Assembly (NCBI GenBank): GCA_902806575.1
Contig: CADCXD010000018.1
Coordinates: forward strand, 3,906,001 to 3,970,000
Direction: 5' to 3'
Origin: Jackrogersella multiformis
Lineage: Eukaryota; Ascomycota; Sordariomycetes; Xylariales; Hypoxylaceae
Length of the DNA: 64,000 bases
The translations under genes were made by a program, and so were the position numbers. The first letter of the stretch is position 1; each line of letters begins with the position of its first letter. Of the stretch, positions 12,442-22,105 are shown piece by piece. The notes under the pieces are model-generated. The model was not told the DNA's origin and made no database searches. It saw only the letters and a list, made by a program, of their open reading frames with translations.

Positions 12442-13795
12442 ATGAATTCAATATTCTCTTATGTTCCCGTCGTGAGCCGCATCGTCTCTACAGGTCAAAC
12501 TCGAACCATTGACATCCCACCAGTTGAGGTTCACAATGTGGAGACGGCGCCTGAGAAACGACCGAGAACACTCAAGCACCTCTTAAGGGCGAACCATGTA
12601 AACCACTCCATCCTCTATCACGACTTGGAGTTTCATAATCATATGCCACATATTCTCGCCTCTGCCTATCTCCTTGGCGCAGAGGTTCAGCAATTGCATA
12701 AAATCTACGATGTGGAAGCTCAAGAACTTGAGCCGTGGAAACCATCTCCCGCCGAAATAGTCCAGGATGATTGGAAGGACTTCCTCGGAGATCCAAGATA
12801 CCAACGTGCCTACGTCGACTTCTTCGAAGATTCCTTAGCACTAAGGCACAACTACCAGTGGAAGGGCGTCGTGGAAGAGTATTTGTACGATGGGAAGGAG
12901 CCGTTAGTAAACTGCCTTTTTGGAGGTCGTATGTTCAATCCCTGAAATGCATTTGCCATCTGCTTATAGGTGCAAACTAACCGTGTCAGTTGGGCACCCT
13001 CTCATTCATCTCGGGTATGCTTATGAGGTGGACAGTCGCGAAGTTGGCATGGAGGCCCTTGGCATGGCCACCACCCAGTACAACTTCCTTCATAAGTATA
13101 TTGATGATCCATCGTATTCAAAACCCTCTTCGATAAAGTCGTCCTCGCCGTTGGAGCTATTTGACAAACTAGCGGGTGATGATCGCCTGAATGGGTTGTT
13201 CAAAGGGTCAGGGGCTGAGAATATCGAGCCGCTATTCCAGAAGCACGAGGACATTGTGCTGGAATACTGGAACGCGTGGACTCTCGACGACCCAGTGAAG
13301 GACTTCCAACTGTCTCAGGAAGCTGCAGCTGCCGTTGTGATTGCGACAGTCCCGGCCGGAACTCATTCATATAACTTCTATACGTGCCATGTGCTCACGA
13401 CGAGTCATGCCGTCAGGATACTGCTTCCATTCATACTACCACAGTTTCGCATCAACCTAGTAAGGCAATGGTGGTTATTTGCGATTGCTGTCTATATCGC
13501 CGTGCTCCGCCCAAAAATCGATTCCGACTATATCGGACCGGGAGACGGGGGCAAGACACAATGGGATTATGTAGAAGATAAGGCACTGAACGGTCCATTT
13601 TCTACTGATGCTCACTTCGTCAAAGGTAAAGATATTTGTTAGATTCCTATGGTGGGTTGCCTATATACTAACTTACTGCTTATAGTCGTGCGTGCACTGA
13701 AGGAGGCGGCCCGGACTTGGGGAGACGTGCACGAACGTTACCTGAATTCCGCCATACGATTCGTTGACGACTTTCAAGGCTGGGTGTTTACATAA
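12442..13795 (+). CDS. Questin-oxidase-like protein (DUF4243 / HypA family)
   Basis: Three exons, 12442-12928, 12990-13625 and 13686-13795, give 410 residues. The first splice (GTATGT donor, ACTAAC branch) rebuilds the conserved GGLGHPLIHLGYAYE motif; the second rebuilds KVVRALKEAARTWG. This family includes questin oxidase GedK and HypA/AflY, which carry out Baeyer-Villiger-type ring cleavage in anthraquinone-derived polyketide pathways. Many members occur outside clusters with unknown roles. Conserved His residues are visible in RANHVNHSILYHDLEFHNH and GLGHPLIH. No polyketide synthase lies nearby, so a stand-alone or unrelated role is more likely here. A hydrophobic stretch around residues 305-330 is unusual for a soluble enzyme but seems a normal part of the fold. 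Confidence 0.85.
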
Positions 13796-14774
13796 AACCA
13801 GAGGATCGCTAGACCTCCCTTAAAATAAAAAAAGGCTGTGTGATTTGTTGACTTATATGAATAATGAGCATGACGGATCAAAAACTGAATAATCTCATGA
13901 TGGTGGCGATGCAATGTATACTAGTTCGGGATTTTCACAGAATGGCAGGATGGTTCGAAATGAAAAGCAATGAATACTGAAGTATGTAAATATTCTAAAT
14001 TGCAGAATTAGACCAGGATAAATCCGGCAACTTGGGGTACCCTATGGACACGGACTCTGATGCAGTCCGTTTGCCGTACGCAGCGAGGAAGCCACAGCAA
14101 GTCCCGACGGGAGGGAACCGGAAGCCGCTAGCAGTACCGATCCGCAGTTCATACGCTGTGCAGCCCATGAATGCGGGGAGCGATGGCGGATACAGCGGAC
14201 CATATGCCCGGGTCATTAGCTAAAGTTATCTGGCACTCCAACTGGTACTTTTTCTCACATATAGGTAAATTATGGTAATAAACGTCCTAATGCATATATG
14301 ACTTTAAATTAATCTTAAAGGGAGGGTTTAAAGTAAGTGTTTAAATGAAACCATGTAAGTCTTTAAATATAAAGTTTTAGAAATACTGATTATATAAGCA
14401 CGAGCTAGTTTGGCCAATTAACGTTTCCCCGACTTTAAATTAAGTGGAGATATTAAGCAGTTTTGGCGGTTTGACCTTTCTTTACCTTAAGTACCTAAGT
14501 ATCTAGGCAATGACGGAAAAGACCCAAATCTCCTTCTCTCTACCTAGGTACCTACCTAGGTACCTAGATAACCTACCTACATAGGTACCTAGATAACCTA
14601 GGTACCTAGGTAGATAATAAAACTTCTACTTCTCAAACCCTTCTCTCTGAAAAGAAGATTGGATCAAATTTCTCTCGCTTCCTTGTTTCCTTGCCTCCTT
14701 GTTTCATTGTTCTCCTAATGTGAGCAATTATACTTTCTGACAGATGCCGTGCCCTCGTTACTTATATTATCGCC
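13796..14774. other. Intergenic, AT-rich, ending in a palindrome array
   Basis: About 980 bp. The 14220-14470 part is AT-rich with repeated TTTAAAT-type words. The segment just upstream of RAD17 holds the densest palindrome array of the window. No gene recognised. Confidence 0.6.
14541..14616. repeat. Dense TACCTAGGTA palindrome array
   Basis: Seventy-six bases built almost only of overlapping CCTAGG and GGTACC palindromes, with ACCTACCTAC-type variants. It lies 160 bp upstream of the RAD17 start, on the promoter side. The same unit recurs singly or in small groups in most intergenic spaces of this window. Confidence 0.85.
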
Positions 14775-17444
14775 ATGGCGCCGCCAACGAAGCGCCGGAG
14801 ACGAAATATTGTCCATGCTTCTTCGGACGATGAAGATGAGTCGAAGCCAAAGACGAACATCCTGAGCCATTACCTTTACTCCTCGCCTGAACAGCGAAGT
14901 GCCCCCGACACGAGCACCTCTCGAGCTACACCCACCTCACCGAGTCCCGTAAGAAAGCCCTCGCGCTTACAAGCCTCTCAACCTCCGAATCACACGTCCA
15001 AGCCTCTCCAGCCGGGCAACAATGGGTTCAAAAGCGCTAGTACGAGCCCGGAAAAGCCCAAGACGAGGTCATTTACGAAGGGCAAACGGATAGAAAAGGA
15101 TAAGAGCGCGGATCTTGTGACTATGTTCTCTAAACAAGCACAACGGGCCCCGACAATATTACCTACTAAGATAGATGATATTATAAGTGACCCAATCTCT
15201 GACGATGACGATGTGGGAAAACATAGGGCAGTAAATAGCAGTCGTGTAGGACAAAACGCTCGTAAGCGTTTCCGAGATGCTTCTCAACCGAGTAGCGCCT
15301 CGGCGGTTATGTCGAGCCAGAAATTCTTAAAACCACCACGTCTTCAGCAGGTTCCTACCGCGGGCGACGAACAACGGCCGTGGTCCGAACGATTTGGTCC
15401 CGTAAATATGGAGGAGCTCGCTGTCCACAAGAAGAAAGTAGCAGATGTTCGCCGGTGGCTCGAAGATGTCATGGCTGGCCGACTACGGCAGCGGCTACTT
15501 ATTCTTAAGGGTGCTGCTGGAACGGGGAAGACGACCACGGTCCGGCTCCTTGCTAAAGATATGCGTTGTGAGCTTCTCGAATGGAGGAATCCCGTCGGTT
15601 CTCTAGGTGCAAACCAAGGCGCACAGTCAGCTTCGGCGCAGTTCGAAGAGTTTATGGGGAGAGGTGGAAAATTCGGTCAATTAGACCTTGATCTTGACTC
15701 GGCTACTCCAAGTTCTATCAAGAGCGATGTTGTTGACAATACGAAGAAGATTATCATCATTGAAGAATTTCCAAACACCTTTACCCGCTCGTCAACGGCC
15801 ATGGCAGGCTTTCGAAATACTATTCTGCGGTATCTGGCCACTAACACTCCATCTCTCGCTACATTTGGTCGGCAATCATCCGTAGAGCCTATCACACCTA
15901 TTGTTATGATCATATCGGAGACTCTCCTTACTACTACCTCGGCATCCGCAGACAGCTTTACCGCTCATCGACTGCTAGGTTCCGAAATACCCAGGCATCC
16001 AGGGTGCTGTATCATCGAGTTTAATGCAATCGCGCCCACTCTCCTTGCGAGCGCGCTCGAGTTGATCGTGCAGAAAGAAGCTCGAAAATCTGGACGACGG
16101 CGAACGCCAGGCCCACTTGTCCTTAAGAGATTAGGCGAGATAGGGGATATAAGAAGCGCAATCTCCTCACTCGAATTTATTTGTCTTAAAGGCGACACTG
16201 CCGACTGGGGCTCTAAGGTCACCTTCACAAAGCCTAAGCGCGGATCGAAAAATGAAGTATCCTTGACCCAAGGCGAGGTAGAAACTCTAGAGCTTGTCTC
16301 ACAACGAGAAGCTAGTTTGGGCATCTTTCATGCCGTTGGAAAGGTGGTGTATAATAAAAGAGATGAACGCCCAATAAGCCAGCTGACTCCTGAGGGTCAA
16401 GCTGAAGTATTGCCTGATTATGTAGCTCACCATTCTAGGCCGAAACGGTCTGAGGTTTCTGTTGATAGTCTCATCGACGAAACTGGTACTGACACTCAAA
16501 CTTTCATCTCATCTCTTCACGAAAATTACGTTCTATCTTGCGAGCCCAGCGGGCCTTCGGATCCAAATTCATCGCTTGACTACATCAGTAATTGCATCGA
16601 GAACCTTTCTGACTGTGATATACTTTCCCCATCATGGGATATCTTCTTCCGCGGGCAAGGGGCCGGCGCTTCGTCATTTTCGGGGCGGGATTCGGCTAGT
16701 CATGTATTACGGCAAGATGAGATCACTTTTCAGGTCGCAACGAGGGGACTTATATTTTCTCTCCCAAATCCAGTGAAACGGATGGCGAAAACTTCTGGAC
16801 GAGGCGGTAGCGACGCCTACAAGATGTTTTATCCTACGAGCCTTAAGTTGTGGCGGGAGAAAGAAGAACTAGAAGGTGTTGTAGACCATTGGGCATCCAA
16901 GTTGCTAAAGGGGGATAAAGCTGGACAGAATCTCACTGATGGTGCTTCTGCGTTCAGACGACCCAAATCAGCAACCAACGGTGGAGAATGGATAAGCAAA
17001 CACCAGGCTCCCTCTCAGCGTAATAATAGCCAAAAGTCCGGGCGAACCGAGCAGGATCAAGACCAGCAAGCAGCACCTCTGCTCTTCCTCGGGAGTTCAG
17101 CTCGTAGGGAATTGCTGCTCGAGCGATTGCCGTACATGGCACATATAGCGCGGGGGCGTAGGAGTCTGATAGGCACTGTTCGGTTAAAAGAAATCGAAAA
17201 GGTGACATCGTTCTCCGGGATCAGGGACGCGGCGGACGAGGATGCCGTCGACGGAGACGACGACGCGGAACAGCCCGGAGAAGCGTGGGCGACTGATAAA
17301 CCCACCGAGGAATCGTCGCCGCGGAAGAAGAAAACCGTCAACATCGGCATACGGCAGAAGAGCAACACGTCGTCCGTCTCGACGGCAGCACTTCCTTCGG
17401 TGCAGAAGCTAGTGCTAAGCGACGACGATATAGAAGACGATTGA
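14775..17444 (+). CDS. RAD17: Checkpoint clamp-loader protein Rad17 (Rad24 homologue)
   Basis: A single uninterrupted frame of 889 residues. The N-terminus (about 1-200) is disordered, with basic and Ser/Pro-rich stretches. At about 201-225 is the Rad17 signature PWSERFGPVNMEELAVHKKKV. The Walker A motif GAAGTGKTTT lies at about 245-254, and IIIIEEFPN is the Walker B region. Rad17 replaces Rfc1 in the RFC complex and loads the 9-1-1 clamp (Rad9-Hus1-Rad1) at DNA damage sites in the nucleus. The C-terminal tail is strongly acidic (DAVDGDDDAEQ, then LSDDDIEDD), like the acidic tails of family members. Lack of introns in a gene this long is unusual here but not odd for the family. Confidence 0.93.
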   Translation: MAPPTKRRRRNIVHASSDDEDESKPKTNILSHYLYSSPEQRSAPDTSTSRATPTSPSPVRKPSRLQASQPPNHTSKPLQPGNNGFKSASTSPEKPKTRSFTKGKRIEKDKSADLVTMFSKQAQRAPTILPTKIDDIISDPISDDDDVGKHRAVNSSRVGQNARKRFRDASQPSSASAVMSSQKFLKPPRLQQVPTAGDEQRPWSERFGPVNMEELAVHKKKVADVRRWLEDVMAGRLRQRLLILKGAAGTGKTTTVRLLAKDMRCELLEWRNPVGSLGANQGAQSASAQFEEFMGRGGKFGQLDLDLDSATPSSIKSDVVDNTKKIIIIEEFPNTFTRSSTAMAGFRNTILRYLATNTPSLATFGRQSSVEPITPIVMIISETLLTTTSASADSFTAHRLLGSEIPRHPGCCIIEFNAIAPTLLASALELIVQKEARKSGRRRTPGPLVLKRLGEIGDIRSAISSLEFICLKGDTADWGSKVTFTKPKRGSKNEVSLTQGEVETLELVSQREASLGIFHAVGKVVYNKRDERPISQLTPEGQAEVLPDYVAHHSRPKRSEVSVDSLIDETGTDTQTFISSLHENYVLSCEPSGPSDPNSSLDYISNCIENLSDCDILSPSWDIFFRGQGAGASSFSGRDSASHVLRQDEITFQVATRGLIFSLPNPVKRMAKTSGRGGSDAYKMFYPTSLKLWREKEELEGVVDHWASKLLKGDKAGQNLTDGASAFRRPKSATNGGEWISKHQAPSQRNNSQKSGRTEQDQDQQAAPLLFLGSSARRELLLERLPYMAHIARGRRSLIGTVRLKEIEKVTSFSGIRDAADEDAVDGDDDAEQPGEAWATDKPTEESSPRKKKTVNIGIRQKSNTSSVSTAALPSVQKLVLSDDDIEDD

Positions 17445-17679
17445 GCTCCCCTTTATAAAACGCTTTTCATTCTAAAAAGTGTACTGTATAATTAATAGGT
17501 AGCTTGAACGGCGCTTTGCTTACTGGACGACAAGGATCCGATCTTTGGAAAAGAATCATGGCTTGCCTATTAGGTTAGGCTAGGCTACATGGGCGGGATG
17601 GATGGCGTTTTGATAGAGATTATGTATGAGGAAGGGCATGGCATGTAGGCTGGGTATGTAGGTACATAGATGGTGTAAG

Positions 17680-17717
17680 ACTACTACTACTACTACTACT
17701 ATTACTACTACTACTCG

Positions 17718-17758
<41 letters not shown>

Positions 17759-17773
17759 CTGATGCTGATGCTA
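17680..17773. repeat. Compound CTA / CTG / ATG trinucleotide repeat
   Basis: Three adjacent trinucleotide blocks in series: ACT/CTA units, then CTG units, then ATG units ending with GATGCT. Each block differs from the next by one substitution, suggesting stepwise growth from one ancestral repeat. It lies about 235 bp downstream of RAD17. Confidence 0.9.
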
Positions 17774-18082
17774 CGTAGACAGTGTAACAGAACCGGAACA
17801 AATTAGCAAGTTGTAGCCAGCTCGCATTCTCGCGTAGGTATTAACCAACATGCACGTACGGATGCCATGTCTCGAGCGGACGGGCTGGCAATACCTACTT
17901 CGACTTTCTGCCCAACTGGCGTCGCGCAGCTGAGCACGCCTACAGCCGTTCCATTGGCCGCGGGCCGACGCGCGCGTGCTAAATACCTGCCTACCTAGGC
18001 TATGGATGTCACTAGGCAGCTACCTAGGTAGGCGGGTTGGTTGGTAAATAGGGCGTTCGGTCCGGCCGTATTTCGTATTTCT

Positions 18083-18107
18083 CGGGTTCGGGTTCGGGTT
18101 CGGGTTT
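18083..18107. repeat. GGGTTC hexanucleotide repeat
   Basis: Four tandem GGGTTC units. It is not the usual fungal telomere unit TTAGGG, so an interstitial telomere is not supported. Confidence 0.85.
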
Positions 18108-19485
18108 GCGCAGGCGCAAGCGCCGCACATGTCATGTCATGTCATGTCCTGGCCTGGCCTATCCCCGGCAGCTGGGGATAGGGGTTACGGCAGCCCTTTT
18201 TTTCGATGGAGGGCGTGGAAATGACGGCGCGGATGTGATGTGTAATACTGAAATATTGCCTACCTACCTAAGGAGGATTTATGTATCATCTTTTGTTTTC
18301 AAGGCTGCAGATGATCGAAATATTACCCCCCCCCCCTTTTTCGCCTTGTTGTCTTGGGGTGTTCTGGTGCTCTTGTCTTGGTTACCTATGTGCGCGATGC
18401 ATGTTATTTATTAAGCGAGCTAGCCTCGTTGACAGGATAGATGTAGACTAGGTATGTAGCTGCTAAGGGTGATGTTACTAGTTACCTAGATCGGGAATCT
18501 AGCTATGGCGGCACGCAGTAAGTAGGCTAGGTAGGTACCCTTCCAGCGTTAGTATAACAACCCGTAGTAGGTATTCGACAGGTAGGTAGGCAGAAAGTAA
18601 CCCATCCCATCGTCGCACATGTGAATATACCTAGCATGTAGTATAGCAGCACCGCGTGCGTCGACGAATGAATCCCAGACCATCTCCCCATCATCGCCTC
18701 CCCACCCCGTCGAGATTGCACAAGTCTATGATAGGTGCTAGGGCCTACATATATAGTGCAGTGCCGTGGCTGCAGCGGATGTCTCTTGTCTAGACTACCT
18801 ATATCCCGCATGCGTGCTAATGCCCAACCGTATCGCTCGTGATGTCTCACACAGAGCTAAAAGAGACTACATGTATGTATGTAGTCAGCTCTGATGTAAG
18901 GTGAGTCGAGTGTGCGCTCCTTGGCATCGCCCGAGCAGATCCCGAAGGCGAAGGGAAGTCGAGTCTCGGGATTTGCTGAATGAAGAGTGTTGATCGATGG
19001 GCTCTTTTCCGTCTATAGGGATGAAGGGGTCGCCACAGTTTAAATTACCATGGCCTCGTCGCGTTTCTTATGCGATGGCTCTTTGTGGGCTAACTCGGCT
19101 CGAATACACTATCTTAGTTATACAATCTCTTTCGATTTTCCCCTCTATGTTCTCATGAGTTGCCGAGGGACGTCTTCAGCCACCAGGCGCAAGATTATAT
19201 AGCAAAGCATTGCCGAACGGACGGTTATGTTTGAACGAAGCAAGAGTCGGCCCCGATCTGTCCTCTCTATATACTATCCTTTAACACCTCGAACAAGACC
19301 AGGAACATCCATAAACGAACCATATCCACCTCTCTCGGCTGCTATATAGGCTACACACCCAACTAAACTATTTATGTAGCTGAGAGCATCATATCTTAGA
19401 TAGCAACTGGTGTCCTCTATTCGGCGATCCTCTGACCGAACTGCACGAACGCAGAAGAATACAGCAAAGCAAAGTACAAACGGAA

Positions 19486-20082
19486 ATGCTGCCTTCCTCA
19501 CCTACACCCAAGGTCCCAGTCAGCGGGACGGCCACCGAGGATGACGGGGCGCCAGAAGGAGCAAGATCAGTAACAAGAGCAAGAGGAAGAGGGAGGGCGA
19601 GAACAGAAGATACAAGACAACCAGGGGCTTTACAATCCAGCTATCACAGTCACCGAACAGAACACCATCCCTCATCGCCGCTCTCTTGCTCTTCGCCCAG
19701 CCCTTCCCCCAACTCATCCTTTTCGTCTCCCATCTCCCGCTCCTCGTCCGTCACCACAGTCTCGTCCCCACCGCCGCCAAACGACACCACCTACAACAAC
19801 ACCAACTCCTCAGACCCCGCCCTCGCCACGCCTCCAGGGCCCCCAACGCCGCGCACCCGGCGCTTCCGAGACGACTTCCTAGCGCTACTCACGCTGCTGC
19901 CGCCGCAGCGGTACCCGTCCTCGCCCTCGCCCTCCCCGCGAACCGTCCCCGCTTATTCGACGGCCGGGGCCTCGGGCCCTTCCGCGCGGGACGGAAAGGA
20001 GAAGGACGTGGATATGGGCGAGGCCGGCGGTCCCTGTCGGTTTGACAAGTGGGGTAGAGGAGGTGATAGTTGTAACCCGTGA
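19486..20082 (+). CDS. Hypothetical Ser/Pro-rich protein (weak)
   Basis: A 198-codon frame from an ATG. It is mostly Ser, Pro, Thr and Arg, with one more structured stretch near residues 123-140, TRRFRDDFLALLTLLPPQ, that could be a short amphipathic helix. Codons in the second half favour G/C at third positions, as in genuine genes here. No family is recognised and no intron is evident. The opposite strand is also open in part of this region, so the frame could be a chance result of GC-rich low-complexity DNA. Confidence 0.35.
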   Translation: MLPSSPTPKVPVSGTATEDDGAPEGARSVTRARGRGRARTEDTRQPGALQSSYHSHRTEHHPSSPLSCSSPSPSPNSSFSSPISRSSSVTTVSSPPPPNDTTYNNTNSSDPALATPPGPPTPRTRRFRDDFLALLTLLPPQRYPSSPSPSPRTVPAYSTAGASGPSARDGKEKDVDMGEAGGPCRFDKWGRGGDSCNP

Positions 20083-20825
20083 ATGAAAAGAAAAGGAAAG
20101 AAAAAAGGAAGGAAATAGGTTAGTAAGCGGTAAGGTGGAAGAAGGTGCTTACCTTGGGGGGAGGGGGTGAGATCGTCAGCGCTAGAAGGGAGGGATGGTC
20201 GCAAACGGGAGCGAGCTTTGATACCAAATGTTATTTTACTCGGGGTCAAGTTACAGCCTTTTGTTTGGACTGACTATGAGAAGGTTCTTGCAAAGGGGTG
20301 ATGGCTTGAATATCGTTCACTAACAGTCAATAGCGAGTCGAAACATTATCATTGGTTATACAATACTCATATTTCGCACAAGTGGGATGGAAATATACAC
20401 CGATAATGAGATGAAAAATGTTTAAGACAATACACGACAAACAAAAATGAAACGAATATTCACAACGCCCAATATATTGGTATAGATAGGTACGACAAAT
20501 TGGTATCATATTTTTGTCCTATTCGACATATTGCCGTGTTGAAAAATGCAATGCGGATATTTACCTACCCGTCACCTTTATAAGGCACCGTGACCCCGTA
20601 GATGCCACTTTATTTGTGTGCCTTTGCCAAAACCAGGTATGTTGAAACCGTACGCCATGCTGCCATGCCCGTTAAATTTTCATGACATTTTCCGATGAGG
20701 GAATCCTATGTCTCTAGATAACACACCCAACAACGCCAGTCGCAATGCAGAAAGAAGTTGATTCTTCCGCTACTATAAATCCGAGAAAATTCCCTCCTGT
20801 GGAAATCTACAATATGTCAACGGAC
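20083..20825. other. Intergenic 3' flank of SAM synthetase
   Basis: About 740 bp, AT-rich in the middle, with no reading frame worth calling. The part next to 20825 is probably the 3' UTR of the SAM synthetase gene. Confidence 0.6.
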
Positions 20826-22105
20826 TTAGAACTTTAGCGTCTTGGGCTTCTCCCAGGTGAAGTCCTGGTTGGTACCGAAGTGGCCGAACTTGGCTGTTTG
20901 GTTGTATATGGGGCGCATCAGGTTGAGCTCCTTAGCGATGGCGCCCGGTCGAAGGTCGAAGTTGGCCTTGACGATGTCGACCAACTCCTCGGCAGTCCTG
21001 TCAGAGGTGCCGTAGGAGTCGACGTAGATGGAGCAGGGCTCGGCTACACCAATGGCGTAACTGAGCTGAACCAGCGCTCGCTTAGCGAGGCCGGCGTTGA
21101 CGAGCGACTTGGCAACCCACCGGGCGAGGTAGGCAGCAGATCGGTCGACCTTGGAGAAATCCTTGCCGGAGAAGGCACCACCACCGTGAGCACCCCATCC
21201 ACCGTAGGTGTCGACGATAATCTTTCGGCCGGTGACACCAGCGTCACCCTGAGGACCACCGATGATGAAGAGACCGCTAGGTTGGAGATGGAGGATGGTC
21301 TTGTCATCAAGGTATTTCTCGGGGATAACAGAGTCGATAATCTTGGACTTCAGCTCCTTTCGGATCTGCTCCGTGGTGATATCGGGGCTGTGTTGGGTAG
21401 AGATAACGATAGTGTGGACTCTTAGGGGGACGACAGCGCCGCCGTCGTGCTTGTATTCCATAGTGATCTGGGTCTTGGTGTCAGGTCGGAGCCAGGGGAG
21501 AGAGCCATCACGGCGAGCCTTGGACATAGCCTGGTTCAGTCTGTGGGCGAGTAGGTGAGAGAGAGGGTGGAGTTCAGGGGTTTCGTTGGTGGCATAGCCG
21601 AACATGAGACCTTGGTCACCGGCACCTAGCTCTTCCAAAGCCTTCTCGTAGTGAAGACCCTGAGCGATATCGGCGGATTGCTGCTCAATGGCAACCATGA
21701 CGTTGCAGGTCTTGTAGTCGAAGCCCTTATCGGAAGAGTCGTAACCAATCTCCTTGATAGCATTTCGGATGACCTTCTGGTAGTCAATGGTGGCCTTGGT
21801 AGTGATTTCACCGAAGACCATGATCATACCGGTCTTGGTGGCAGACTCGCAGGCGACCTTGGACAGAGGGTCCACGGCAAGGCAGGCATCGAGGATGGCA
21901 TCTGAGACCTGATCACAGATCTTGTCGGGGTGACCTTCACCAACGGACTCGGACTGCGATGCCTAGTTAGTAAAGGAGAGGGAGGATGGGGTAGAAGAGC
22001 TGCTGGGGCAATAAGACCTATGCAATGCGTACTTACGGTGAAGAGGAAAGCCCCGGGGTTCTGAACGGTGCTCAAGGAGCTGGCAAAGCCGTTGGTAGCA
22101 GGCAT
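20826..22105 (-). CDS. SAM2: S-adenosylmethionine synthetase
   Basis: Two exons, 22105-22037 and 21953-20826, give 398 residues. The enzyme makes S-adenosylmethionine from methionine and ATP in the cytosol. All signatures are present: SESVGEGHPDKICDQ (ATP/Mg site) at about 24-38, GAGDQGLMFGYA, the loop GGWGAHGGGAFSGKD, and VDRSAAY. The 81-bp intron splits the protein right after FLFT. Its 3' end has two usable acceptors nine bases apart (TAG, then CAG). The downstream one, used here, gives FLFTSESVGEGH as in yeast; the upstream one would add three residues in frame. The gene symbol follows yeast; yeast has two paralogues and most filamentous fungi one. Confidence 0.97.

Larger units (their letters stand above)
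17445..19485. other. Long intergenic stretch with simple repeats
   Basis: About 2 kb without a recognisable gene. It contains a compound trinucleotide repeat (17680-17773), a GGGTTC repeat (18083-18107), a CATGT repeat followed by CCTGG units (about 18128-18160), a run of C at about 18327-18337, and many TACCTAGG motifs. ORFs of about 100 codons lack any family resemblance. Confidence 0.6.

Noticed and set aside
18083..18107. GGGTTC repeat as an interstitial telomere.
   Set aside because: Unit differs from TTAGGG and only four copies are present.
18527..18850. 107-codon minus-strand frame.
   Set aside because: Random composition and no conservation signal; sits among simple repeats.
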